A stretch of 64,000 bases of DNA from Chondrosia reniformis. Taxonomy: Eukaryota > Porifera > Demospongiae > Chondrillida > Chondrillidae. Positions within the stretch are counted from its first letter, which is position 1. Each line of letters starts with the position of its first letter. The notes below the pieces were generated by a model. The model did not search any database. It had not been told where the DNA came from and saw only the letters and a list, made by a program, of their open reading frames with translations. The stretch is taken from the NCBI GenBank assembly GCA_947172415.1, contig OX359190.1:744001-808000 (forward strand), read 5' to 3'. Below are positions 45,260-57,171 of the stretch, in pieces. Made by a program: the position numbers and the translations under genes.

Positions 45260-48233
45260 CTATTCAATCAGATTCTCCAGTTGATGTTCAAACAAGGCAA
45301 GGACCAATAGTATTGCATAACCAATGAGGAACCCCAAAATTTGAAGGAACCAGTGAACATAATTTGTTCTTCTTTTGTTCTTTGTTTCGTACAAAGCTGG
45401 CAACTGTGAATCAAAAAGGAAACATTGGATAGGATAGTGAGAGGGAGAGGGAGGGGAGAGTGATGAGAGAGGGAGGGGAGAGTGATGAGAGAGGGAGGGG
45501 AGATTGATGAGAGAGGGAGAGGAAGGGGAGATTGATGGAGAGAGGGAGGGGAGAGTGATGAGAGAGGGAGAGGAAGGGGAGATTGATGGAGAGAGGGAGG
45601 GGAGAGTGATGAGAGAGGGAGAGGAAGGGGAGATTGATGGAGAGAGTGAGGGGAGAGTGATGAGAGAGGGAGGGGAGAGTGATGAGAGAGGAAGGGGAGA
45701 TTGATGGAAAGAGAGGGAGAGGGAGTGGAAAGTGATAGAATAATTCTCACTCACCATATCAACAAGTGCTACATAGAGAAATATACCAGCTGCAATTATG
45801 AAAATCCAAGAGTTAGCAACAACTGAGTGGTTGCCTATAGCAACACCAATAAACATTCCCACTATGGCTGGTACAGCAGACAAGAAGTTGTAAAATGCAG
45901 CCGTGTACCATTTCATACCAGTAGAGAGTAGAATAGCATAGTCACCTGGGGCAAGGGAAGGTAAAATGGATGGATAGATGGACGAACAGACAGACGGACG
46001 GACGGACGGGTGGATGGATGGGTGGATGGATGGATGGATGGATGGATGGATGGATGGATGGATGGATGGGTGAATGGGATGGATGGATGGATGGGTGAAT
46101 GGGATGGATGGGTGTATGGATGGATGGATGGATGGGTGAGTGGATGGGTGGATGGATGGGTGGATGGATGGGTGGATGGATGGATGGGTGGATGGATGGG
46201 TGGATGGATGGATGGATGGATGGGTGTATGAATACCTAATTCATGTGGTAGCTCATGAAAGAACACGGCCAGCGAGGTGCTGATTCCTCCCCCAAGCCCG
46301 CTGGTAAAGGCCGCCCCCACAGCCAGACCATCAGCAAAGTTGTGTATAGCATCCCCTATTATGATGATCAGTGCTACAGGGGCAATGCCATGGCAGAAAC
46401 CTACAAACAAGGTATACTTCATAACGCACATGAAATATCTTATATACCATTTCCCAACATGCTATATGACTATTCTGTGAAAAAGCCTATAGGGGAACTA
46501 AACCTGAAGAGAGCTTTGGATAAAGATACAGGAGTCTTTTCTTCCTTCTTTTCTTTTCCTTTCTTACATCTTCTTCACTGGGTCATCATCATACACACAT
46601 CACCCAACATGGTGAATGTAGTGACAATGTGATATGTATGTATTGCATGTTGCCTCGTGTTCCTAACGGATCTAATGCATATCTATATGTAGGTAATTTC
46701 TTCTCCTGAGCTCTAAAGTTGCTCTAAGTATCCTCTGGGCTCTAATACACTCTAAGTAACCTCCGGGCTCTTATGCACTCTAAGTATCCTCTGGGCTCTA
46801 ATACACTCTAAGTATCCTCTGGGCTCTTATACACTCTAAGTATCCTCTGGTCTCATGTATACTCTAAGTATCCTCCGGGCTCTTATACGTACACTCTAAG
46901 TAACCTCTTGGCTCTTATTTAGAGCCTTAGATTGATTGTCGATTACCTTGATGTTTATTGAAGTATTCATATTCCTCTCTGTTATCGTCCTGTACATTTT
47001 CTAGCTCCAGACTTTTTTCCTTTTTCTTTTCCTTCTTGGCCTGCCAAAGCAATTAATACATGTATTAATTACTTTAACATTAATCATCTCATTCTTAATG
47101 TAGCATGATTTCAAATATTGTGATAGTATGAGCTCAGAGCTAATGGCTTTTCATGAGATGATTATTCATGACTTCATAATTATATTCAGAGGATATATGA
47201 ATGTCATTAAAAATGACAGGTCACCCCGCCTCCTTATACATAAGAGTAGCTAAAAGCACAAATTACTGGTCTATTGAAAAGTATTAGAATGTTAGCATCA
47301 TGTGACAAATCTGGAACACCACACATGGTCCATGAGACGTGACTGACATCAATAGTATGGTAAATTAAGTTTGAGCAAATGAAACGTGACAAATTAATAG
47401 AATAAGAGGATTTCTTCTAACTGTGTCAAACTTATCTCTTGAAAGGATCATCTTTCAACTTTTAGAGCGTCTAAATACACAGTTTTGTTGTCTCTTCTTG
47501 ATTGTCAGATGTTTCGACACTAAGGGTCTTTATCATTGACTCAAAACGCTCTAAAAGCCAAAAGATGATCCTTTCAAAAGACAATGACAAATTCTTACTT
47601 TAATGTGATCCTGCCATCTTTTCATAAAACCCTCAAAGAGGAAGAAGAGAAAGATGGCCGCCAAGAGAGCACTGCCTTTCCAGATGATGAGAATTTCCAT
47701 CTCCTGCTCTTCATTTCCGTGATCATGACCACCTGATCTGGAGGAGAAGAAAGCCTAGGGCAGCAAAACATGGTCAACTCAGAGATATGAATAATATAAT
47801 AATCAAAGTGATAATCAAACCACAAGTAATTACAATCTGTCCCAATATCATGAAGACGGATATGTACATAACAGATGCTAAAGATCAATATAGAAAAGAT
47901 TGACGGGAAATCTATAATACATTTCTTTGTTATTAGAAGTTAGCAAATTCACTCATCAAGGCAGGACTTAATTTATCTAGAGGGTAAAAATGCCTCCCTG
48001 CAAGAGAAACCCTGAGCAAGGTTAATGGGGTGGGTGTGTCAAGTGGGCGTGGCTACCACTCACATGAGGTATCAGATGCAGAATGGCATCACAGGCGAGA
48101 GCAGAGACTCCCAGAGCCACAAGAAATGCGGACAAATAAGTCATTACTTTCTTCCCCAAAAACGGAACTGTCAACACGCCAATCAGAGAGGCCACGCTGA
48201 TGACCAACACAGCAACAAACCCAACTCCATAGG
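45260..48233 (-). CDS. LIV-1-type ZIP zinc transporter (5' end unresolved)
   Basis: SLC39 family carrier moving zinc towards the cytosol. Exons: 48057-48233, 47599-47732, 46947-47040, 46236-46400, 45755-45945, 45260-45403, about 300 residues. Visible: membrane segments [20 protein letters not shown] and [20 protein letters not shown], a short His-rich [24 protein letters not shown], a charged loop ([10 protein letters not shown]), the metal-site pair HNFADG and HELPHELG in consecutive membrane helices, [31 protein letters not shown] and a last helix ending LENLIE. HELPHE assigns it to the LIV-1 (ZIP4/6/10/12-like) group. The junction of the first two exons listed is the least certain. A candidate 5' exon lies at 48480-48610, just before sequence that belongs to the receptor duplication, so the 5' part may be lost. 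Confidence 0.88.
45432..45735. repeat. GGGAGAG-type minisatellite
   Basis: Units of about 25-50 bp with GGGAGGGGAGAGTGATGAGA and GGGGAGATTGATGGAGAGAG, filling the ZIP intron between the last two exons. Confidence 0.92.
45966..46232. repeat. GGAT/GGGT microsatellite
   Basis: GGATGGAT interspersed with GGGTGGAT and GGGTGAAT. It fills the ZIP intron from about 20 bp after the 45945 exon edge to a few bases from the donor at 46235. Confidence 0.95.
46482..46590 (+). mobile_element. Dispersed short element, copy 4 of 4
   Basis: GCCTATAGGGGAACTAAACC, then AGAGAGCTTTGGATAAAGAT and ACAGGAGTCTTTTC, ending TTCTTCACTGGGTC, in a ZIP intron. Confidence 0.65.
46716..46925. repeat. 29-bp minisatellite
   Basis: Seven units on CACTCTAAGTATCCTCTGGG and CTCTTATA in a ZIP intron. 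Confidence 0.9.
47438..47580. mobile_element. Inverted-repeat element
   Basis: CTTGAAAGGATCATCTTTCA with CTTTTAGAGCGT on the left returns inverted as ACGCTCTAAAAG and AAAAGATGATCCTTTCAAAA on the right. A half copy lies at about 26896-26945 in DNPEP. Confidence 0.75.
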
Positions 48234-48611
48234 CTGTGGAGAAAAGAAACAATCAAGAGTGATTTCTGGGACAAGTTATTAAATTGGTAGTGAATCTACA
48301 CAACTGTACTCAAATTACGACATTTATCTTGCCTATTTAGAGGAAATTGCCAAATTTTTGGACCACAAATATTTCACTTCTGGCTATATGGTATTAAAAT
48401 GCTTAAAAACAATAAATTTTAACTTCCTGATCTTCCTCCAGGCAGCTGCTCCACAATCCTAGATACACAATGCATGTGTGTGTCCTTACCTATCCCTGGA
48501 TCAACAGCTGTTACCTTGGCAACAGGATCCTCCGCCGAAAGTCTTTACAGTTCCATTTTCTAGGCAAGATGGCGTGGTCATATTCAGATCTAGCAATAAC
48601 TCCCTTATAAG

Positions 48612-49027
48612 GAATGTAGACCTCACAAAACAGCACTACCCTACCTGAACATGTGATCTCCACTGGCTGGAGAGACTACTATGTACTTGTATCATATGCC
48701 TACCTACTTTCAGCTGTCTTTGTGTAATAGTCCTTTAGTATACCACGGCAGGTCCAACTAATATATTACAATACCTCACTAAAGCAACACTAATCCAAAG
48801 GCATATATGTGTGACTAGCTAAATACCGGAAGAGCATAAGAACCGCCATTTTTGAGTGCTACACACTGAGATCAAAGGGATTACCGCCACTGCATATAGG
48901 CGTTGCTATAGACCCGCTGCAGTTGCGCAATATTTATGACGTAATTTTGACCGTCGGCCATCTTGGAGGACCTCGCAGTTGTGATACCAGTGACAGCTAG
49001 GTTTCAGTTATTCGTTATTCGTTCTCA
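48612..49027 (+). promoter_or_regulatory. Promoter region of copy C
   Basis: From GGAATGTAGACCTCACAAAA on, the sequence matches the region upstream of copy D (from about 60029). Left of this point it belongs to the ZIP gene, so a duplication junction lies near 48612. GAGATCAAAGGGATTACCGC and GGCGTTGCTATAG match the shared DNPEP/copy A promoter. Confidence 0.6.
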
Positions 49028-52000
49028 ATGTCCAACTATCAAGTGAGTTTATTTATTCATTCAGTTTCTCGTAGAAGTGGGTGTTACTATATAGACTCAC
49101 AGTCGCTAACCTTTCACCGGTCAAAATGAGTTCAGTTTAATTTAGCGAACTACATGTTCTGCCAGTATATATGAAACTCGTTACCAGAAATAGTCCAATT
49201 CAGCGAAATATCTAGTCAGGTCTTGTAAACTCAGTCTTTGAAATGCGTCCAACTCGCCAGGTTGAAAGAGTGGTTATCCTAAGCTGATATTATCCGAGAG
49301 TTTTAAAACAGTCACACCTTTAGCTTTCAGAGACCCTTGCCCAAAGTCTCTTTGTTTAGAATACTGCGACAGAGTTGGGTTATGCAAAACCTCGCTCAAA
49401 CTAGCTAGCGAAATACAACCTTGAGATTCGTAGGCTTCTAAGGAACACTTTAGAAAGTGAAGTACGTCGCTCGTCCATATAGTGGCAGAATGTTTAACTG
49501 GTGCACGTTGAGGAGGTTCAGATTTAATAGACTATTAGACAGTAAACGCTGAAATGACTCTTTACATTCTGTTAAGTTGGACTTTGTACAAACAGACTGC
49601 ATGATTTACAGACTGTAACTCAAAGGTTTCTTGTAATAAACTGCTACTGAAAACTTACATATCCGTGTGTGCTAATTTATAGAGTTTCCAAGCAGACACG
49701 CTTCAATCAGTAAATGTTTCTTATCTCAATTAGATCTTTCTCAGTGACCTCCTCAGAGCTGGAGGTCATTTTCTGAAATTCCGGAATATCCCGGAAATGT
49801 TAACTGCAACATCCTTTACTAAAGCACTTGCATATCATCAAAGTGTCTTCGTCTATGGCGGAACATCTGAAAAGGTTCAAGTTTACGATGTTAAGAACAC
49901 TAAATGGTCAAGACTACCTCGACCTCCTCATTATCACAATGGAGCAGCCATCATAGGAAACCAGTTTACTTTAATAGGAGGTGAAGACACTCATCGCATT
50001 CCTACAAACGATCTAGTGACGTGGACAGGCAAAGAATGGAAAGTACTATATCCTCCAATGCACACCGCCCGAGCCTTTCCAAGTGTTCTTGCATTTGAAG
50101 ACTTAGTAATTGTCTCTGGAGGAAGAGGAGCAGATGGCAAAGAAGTAGACACAATTGAATTCCTGGATGTTAACAAAAGAATATGGATACAGTCGAATCT
50201 GAAACTTCCTGAACCATTATCAGATCACCACATGGCATTGTGTGGTGAATACATTTACAGCTACTGGAATGGATATTTTTGGAGAATGAATAAGAAGAAT
50301 TTTATGGCTTCACTTACAACAAATGATGAACATCACTGGGAAGAGCTCGAGGATGCACCAGAGAGCAGTTCACTATTACAATACAGCACACTACCAGTCA
50401 TAGTAGGTCCAGAAGGAATCTTCATTTTCGAGAAGAAGAAGTGGACACGAATTAGTGAAGAAACGTCTTATCACAACAATTGTACGGCTTCCCTCAACGG
50501 AACTACATTTCTCACATTTGGAGGAAGTGAAGGATTTGGAGTACATCAGACAAGAGCTGTACAGTACGACATTGCAGTTAAGGTTAGTAAACTTATTTAA
50601 GTATTACAAGTCTTGTTAATATTCGTTGCGCGCTTCGCGTACACTTTCTCCTTCAAATAGAAACATTAGAAGGTTTTATTTCCTTCGTTAGAGTCACCTA
50701 ACTCGTGCGCTCAGTGTACACGAAGCGCGTGTCAATGTTAACAAGACTTGTATTGCTTTAATGTTCTCATAAGAGTGTGTTCTACGAACGCTCTCACGAG
50801 TTTAAGTGTTAACTTGTTTCCACTAACGAAGACTGTTAAGTCTTCTTGTTCTTTGCATTTGAAGTGAGAAAGTAGAGGAAAGCGTTTCAAGTATTATCCG
50901 CTGTAGTTAAACTGTTTATTATCGCGTGCTACGTACGTACGTATGTTAATTTCTCGTCCTGTAAACGTTCGTGTGATTAGTTATAAGATGTTGGTAGTAC
51001 AGAAATGTTAGTTGTTGACACGTTTAATAAACTACTTTCTAAGAGAACGAGAGTTAACTGCTAGGCACGGAAGCGTCCCAAGGCGAACTCGGCCATTTTG
51101 TTTTAGTATTCAATAAGTCTTAGCCTAATTTTTTGGGGCGCCGTTGTTTTTGTCTGTTATTAAAAAAGAAGAGAGTTGCCACGTTTTTAAATTATACAAT
51201 CTGTCTTGTTCAAAGTAAGTGAAAAGTAAATAGAAGTCAAATGAATGTGTCAGTGAATGTTTAGAAGAGATGTCGGGTATTGACTGTATTATACTTGGCT
51301 GAATTGACTGTTCTCTAAAGATGCTTCTTGCTAGTTTTCCTAAAGCTAAGCATCACCAATAATATTGACCTACTGACTGAATTGTCAAAAGAGTGTTTGT
51401 TTATAAACACAGACTGTCCCTTTGTGGGTAGACTGTTGAAAAGTAATTAATGTGAAGTTAGGCAATGACAATACTTATATAGCATTCACATGTAGCAATT
51501 AATCATCTAATTAATCAAGACCCCATTCTACTCTTATTGATAAGAGTGTGATGGAAGATAAGATCTGTATTTATGAACCTGTAAATGTTTTAATAAATAG
51601 TATAGCTACAGCCAAGTTGTGTTGCATAACTGAAAGAGCCTTCAGAAGGATGTAATTTGGATTAGAATCTTCCTATTTCTGAAACAATTTCTGTAACTGC
51701 CTCCGAATGATAGTAAAAGTGGCGAATACAGCGAATAACAGGTCGAACTAATAAAGAAAACCCCATTTACGTAGTATACTCCATAGAGGACAATAAAGTA
51801 GTTTCTAGTTGTCAATGATCACATGTGAACTGTAGCAGGTATTTGAGGAATAATAAACTGATAACCCTTGAATTAGAATAATAAAAATTGAAACTCCTTA
51901 TTCATAGAATGACTTATTGGTGAGAATAGTCAATACTTCAAATATGTTAAGTGTGTATTACATTATAAACACATATTACACTTAATCTTAAATACGTAGG

Positions 52001-55000
52001 TACGTATGTTAATTTCTTGTCCTGTGAACATTCGTGTGATTAATTATAAGATGTTGGTAGTACAGAAATGTTAGTTGTAGACACAATTAATAAACTACTT
52101 TCTAACACAACGAGAGTTAACTGCTAAGCGTCCCAAGGCGAAGTCGGCCATTTTATTTTAGTATTGAATAATTCTAATTTTTGGGCGCCGTTGTTTTTGT
52201 CTGTCTGTTTTTGTCTGTTTGTTTATAAACACAGACTGTCCCTTTGTGGGTAAACTATTGAAAAGTAATTAATGTAAAATTAGGCAATGCCAATACTCAA
52301 TGTGTAGCATTCACATGTAACAATCTAATTAATCAAGACCCTATTCTACTCTTATTGATAAGAGTGTCATGGAAGATAAGATCTGTATTTATGAACCTGT
52401 AAATGTTTTAGTAAATAGTACATCTACAGCCAAGTTGTGTTACATAACAAAGCTGTCTTAAAAGAGCCTTCAGAAGTTGTATCTAAACAGAATGTAATTC
52501 ACACTTTGGATGGCTAATGTAATGTGGATTAAAATTTTCCTATTTCTGTGACAATGGCTTACCTCCAAACGATAGTAAAACTGGCGTCTTTGAATAGAGC
52601 GAATAACAATTCGAACTGATAAAGAAAACACCATTTAGGACACTCCATAGAGGACGTTAAAGTAGTTTCTAGTTGATCACATGTGAACTGTAGCAGGCAT
52701 TTGAGGAATAATAAGCTGATAACCCTCAAATTAGGATAATAAAAAATTGAAACTCCTTATTCATAGAATGACTTATTGGTCAGATTAGTCAATACTTCAA
52801 ATATGTTAAGTATGTATTACATTGTAAACACATGCAATTGTCCATGATAGCTACGTATCTCTTCTTGGTATACCCCATGCAGGAACCAAAGTGGTATGAA
52901 GAAGCCATAGAAGGACATGGTTCAGTTGAAGTGAACATTAGCCGTGCAATCTTCACAGGAGGCTCGCGTGTTGGTAAAACCTCACTGAAGCACTACCTGC
53001 TCCACAACACAACAAGAGAAGACAAAACTAGCACTGGAGTGCTGGAAGCTCCTGAAGTGGCCACCATTGCTGGGGAACAAGATATTAGGGCAGGATTTGA
53101 GGAGGAAGGCCAGGGGAAGGAAGAGGAGTATGATTTCATTAAATGTTTTGCAGTTGGTTCTTCCTGGAAAGTTTTAACAGATGAAAAGCTAGGGCAGCTT
53201 ATTTCAAAGATTAAAATGGAGGAAAGGGAGGTCTTTCCAGGCAGCACTCTAGAAACGCCACCTGCCCCTCTTCCACAGGCTACATCTGATGATACCACTT
53301 TAGCTGGTGATATTGCCAAGACAACCGAGGTAGCCAGTGAGACGACCAAGCTACCAACCGAAACCTCCATAACCCCTCCTCCTCCAAGCCATGATACCAC
53401 TGAGGCTTTAGCAGTACAAGACCCACTGGAGGTGTTAGTACAAGCCAGGGACAGCTTCCTGCTGAAGCACAATCTCTCCACTGAAGCAGAATTTGATGAA
53501 AAGGAGTGCACGTTCATTTACCTCCTGGACACAGGAGGCCAGCCCTCCTTTCAGAATGTCATTCCACTCCTACTGGACTTTCCCTGCAACTTCTTGCACG
53601 TTTTTAAAGCCTCAGAGAGGTTGACAGATCCGTATATCAATGCTTACTGTCAAGATGGAGTCACTGAAGAGAAGAGCGCCAACAGCCGTTCAACCTGGGA
53701 ATTGATGAAGGAGTCCATTACAGCTGCCTACACAATGTCCATGAAGAGCAAGCGGCAGTTGGAAGCATTCGATGTTGCCGCTGAGCCCAAATTGCGCATT
53801 TTCCTTGTTGGCACTCACCTTTCCCATCTTCCCAAGGATCCTGAAACTGAGAGAGCTCTACTGGACCACAACGAGAAGGTTCTAAAGGAAATGGACAACA
53901 AGCCCTATGACAGCAACAGGGTATTCCCCCCAAAAGAGGTTGCCTACAAAGGTGCTGGTAGCTACTTTGTAGTGGACAGTCAGCTACAGGGAGACAGCAA
54001 ACTGAAGGAGCACACTCGTAAAGCTGTAAATGTTCTTCGCTCTCTACTTTCAGATGCCAAGAATCGATTAACATTGAAAGTCCCCAAAGTTTGGTTCTGC
54101 CTGCAAGTAATCACATCTAGCGTGAAAAAGAAGATGTGGATGTTCACAGAGCTGAAAGAGTTCTGCATCCGATACCAATTTATCCAAGGTGTAGATGCTG
54201 ATGGACAGCTCCTTGCATTGCTGAACCTGTTTCATTGCCTTGGGTTCTATTTGTACTTTGACCTGAGTGAGTACAAAGAGCAGTGGATCTGTACAGATGC
54301 AACCTTTCTGTACAAGGAAATGTCCAAAGTGCTATCAGTCCAGTATGGCCCAAGTGAATCGGAATTACGTATCTTTAAGGAAACTGGAGAAATTCCTGAA
54401 GCCACTTTTGAAGATTTGTTTCAGCAGCTAGGCATTGATGCTGACATTCCAAAAAGATGGCTCCTGGAGGTCCTGATAAAAATTGGTATTGCAGCCAAAG
54501 TGAGAGAAAAGGAGTCACACTACTACTTAATTCCAGCAGCCCTTCCTGAAAGGCAGATCCATCTCCCTGAAGCATCTGTGGCCACTTTGGGATTCACTTT
54601 CTCCTTTCATTCCAAATTCCAACATCACAGATACAGCTGCATACCAACTGGTCTATTCCACAGACTGACCGTGGACATTGTAACCAACCGACAGGCTCTT
54701 GAGGATCAGCAGATCAAGCAAGCATACATCAGTGGAAGTCAGTGGAGGTACTGTCCCAGTCAATCTGACAGTACACAATTCTATTTCTCCCAAGAAAATG
54801 CCCACATCGTCCTTTCCCAGAAGGGGGACCTCATTCAGCTCCAACTGCTGGTTCCTCAATACGTTTCTCAGCTTGGTCTCTCTTTGACAGAGCTCTGCAG
54901 GTGTATCAGAATGGAAATGAAAGAGCGAATTGCTTTTGTAAATAAAGCCGTTTTCGGAAGCGAGATTCTGCCCCAAAAGGCTACTTTAGAAGTAGGTGTC

Positions 55001-55892
55001 ATCTGCCATCACCAGAATTGCAGGACCTCCAGCTTGCATCTTCTGCGATTTGAAGGTGACAACCAGAGAACAGGTCTGTGTACCAGACTGAACAAGGTGA
55101 AGTCATTATCTCCAAGAGAGTCTGTTTGGGTTGCTAAGGAACAGGGCAGTAACACCAATGTAAGTTTGCATAATATTATGTATTCAACAAAATAGTCCCT
55201 TATCACGAATGTAACAATTATTGACTGTATATTTTACATTCTAATCTTGATGCTACTGACTCTACTTAATATGTTATTATTATTATTCTTTGGACACAAG
55301 TAATTAATTAATTTTTATATCTTCTTCTGTATAGTTGAGTGTGGCTGGTAAAGTGGAATTTGATGGAGACCAGTTCCTTCTCTATAAAGACCAGTCTACC
55401 TGTACTGGAGGACCTGAAGTTGTTAGACAGCCAACACCATCTGCCAACTCAGGAGAGTGTGAGGGTGAGTGCATATTCACTGTACCACTAAACGTAACGT
55501 CAGTTATATTAACTGCCGAATGATGTTGTAATGATTGTTGTAAATTCATTCGTTAATTTATTTCATGTGTTCATGTGTTTCCAGGCAATTGGAAAGAAAC
55601 AATACAATCCAAACACTGGATCTACCTGTTGGGCAACCTTTCTGTCGACAAGATAGTGAATCACCTCTACCAGGGAGTGGATGGAAAGCCACTAATCACT
55701 CTACAAGTTTATCAGGAGATTAGGAAGGCAAAAAGCATAATGGAGGCAAACACGATCTTCCTTCTCCACCTGTTGACCACTGGTACAGTGGAGAGCTTGT
55801 ATCTGTTTGGTAAAGTACTCCAACAGACATCAGATGACTATCCCATTCATGAAGAGATTCTTGAGAAACTGAAAGAGGATTTCACCATTTAA
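49028..55892 (+). CDS. Kelch-ROC-COR-CARD receptor-like GTPase, copy C
   Basis: Exons 49028-49042 (MSNYQ), 49734-50582, 52883-55159, 55335-55464, 55585-55892, all in phase, about 1194 residues. Domain order as in copy A: Kelch propeller, P-loop GGSRVGKTS, Thr/Pro/Ser-rich insertion containing EEEGQGKEEE, DTGGQPSF, VGTHLS, COR, linker, CARD-like (ITLQVYQEIRKAKS, LFGKVLQQTSDDYPI). GTPase exon is closest to copy A; the Kelch exon shares SEKVQVYDVKNTKWSRL with D. Kelch loops differ from all others (PPHYHNGAAI, ARAFPSV, YHNNCTAS). The last exon uses an acceptor 9 bp further in than in B, dropping three residues. Intron 2 (2.3 kb) contains an internal tandem duplication. Confidence 0.88.
50608..50749. 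repeat. Hairpin element in intron 2 of copy C
   Basis: Same element as at 40521-40662 and 61981-62122. Confidence 0.8.
50935..52830. repeat. Tandem duplication inside intron 2 of copy C
   Basis: Two copies of a module of roughly 1 kb that opens with ACGTATGTTAATTTCT-GTCCTGT (50940 and 52005) and closes near TATTACATT-TAAACACAT. Copy A has one such module. Confidence 0.8.
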
Positions 55893-57170
55893 CTTATTTT
55901 TCCATTTATAGACTTTTATAACTTAATAACTCTTTAGTATTTCGTATTTTGTACATTACATGTACCTACGTACGTACGTGTATTATTTGTAAATTTAATG
56001 TTTTAAAACTCTCAAAGTGGAACAATAGTTAAGGTTAATAATTTTTAATTCATATTTAAAAAGACATTTAAAGATTAAGTTAGAAGTAGGAATGGCCAGT
56101 GTTGTAATGTACATGTCAAAACAATATGGTGATTATGAAAGATTATACAGCTATAACCACACAGAAGTGGCTTGTGGAAAACTGTAATTAACCATACAAA
56201 TCACTTGGAGTGCAACCAAACAGAACTCCTGTATTCTCTGACATACGTATAGCTGTATGTACTAGCTGGATTAATAATCCTTGTAGATTTAGGTTGTAAG
56301 GTATACTGTTTGGTAGGTTTTGTATATACTGAGGCAATTATTCTTACATAATAAGGTGCAATCATATTATGAAATAATAATGAAAGATACAGTTATATAT
56401 ATAGCCACACAGAAGTGGCTTATGAAATTATCCAAACAAAACTATACTGTATTCTCTTATACATATTATATTATATAAGTACTGGCCATGGATTACTGAG
56501 GTATACTGTATATATACTGTGTCAATTATTCTTACATAATAAGGTGCAATCAAATTTCAATTAAAGGTATTATGTGTTAGTACAACAAACTGTGTCTAGA
56601 GAGGATTCACTGACATGAACTGCGCAAGCATGAGTTTGTATATATTGTGTTCAACTTGAAAAGCAGGAATATTATAAATGTTATAATGGATGGCTCGTAT
56701 TGTTAGTGTTCTAATAGAAGCACGCCCTATTCACAGTCAAACTGGCACTGCTCTGTGCACTATGGAAGACATGGACTGGCAGAGAAGAGGCCATTCTGGT
56801 CTCATAATAGCAGGTGTTCTAAAAGGAATGGAAACAAGGTCAAGTTAAAAGAAGATTTGAATCCACATAATGTCTTAATATACGAGTTAACATATACACA
56901 CAACTGAAATACATTAATATATTACTAGATATAAAGGTTCTGTTGCTGATGAAGACCTATACAGATTGAAATGTTCTATTCAATGCTATTGCTCAATAAT
57001 CTTTATTTCTCATCATGATCGGAACAAATAATCTCCCTATCATTTTATTGATATTACTGTATAGTTGATACAATATTAGACATTTTACTATGTAATTAAT
57101 TAAAATAAGTGATAGAAAAACATTTAGTCAATGCTTCCTACTATGTAAGATCTTAACAAAGAGTTTAACT
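55893..57170. other. Flank between copy C and collagen locus 2
   Basis: Matches the flank of copy A with extra small duplications around ACAGAAGTGGCTT (56160, 56405). Includes the half hairpin element at 56935-57012. The two 3'-most collagen exons present in locus 1 are missing here. Confidence 0.6.
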
Positions 57171-57171
57171 G

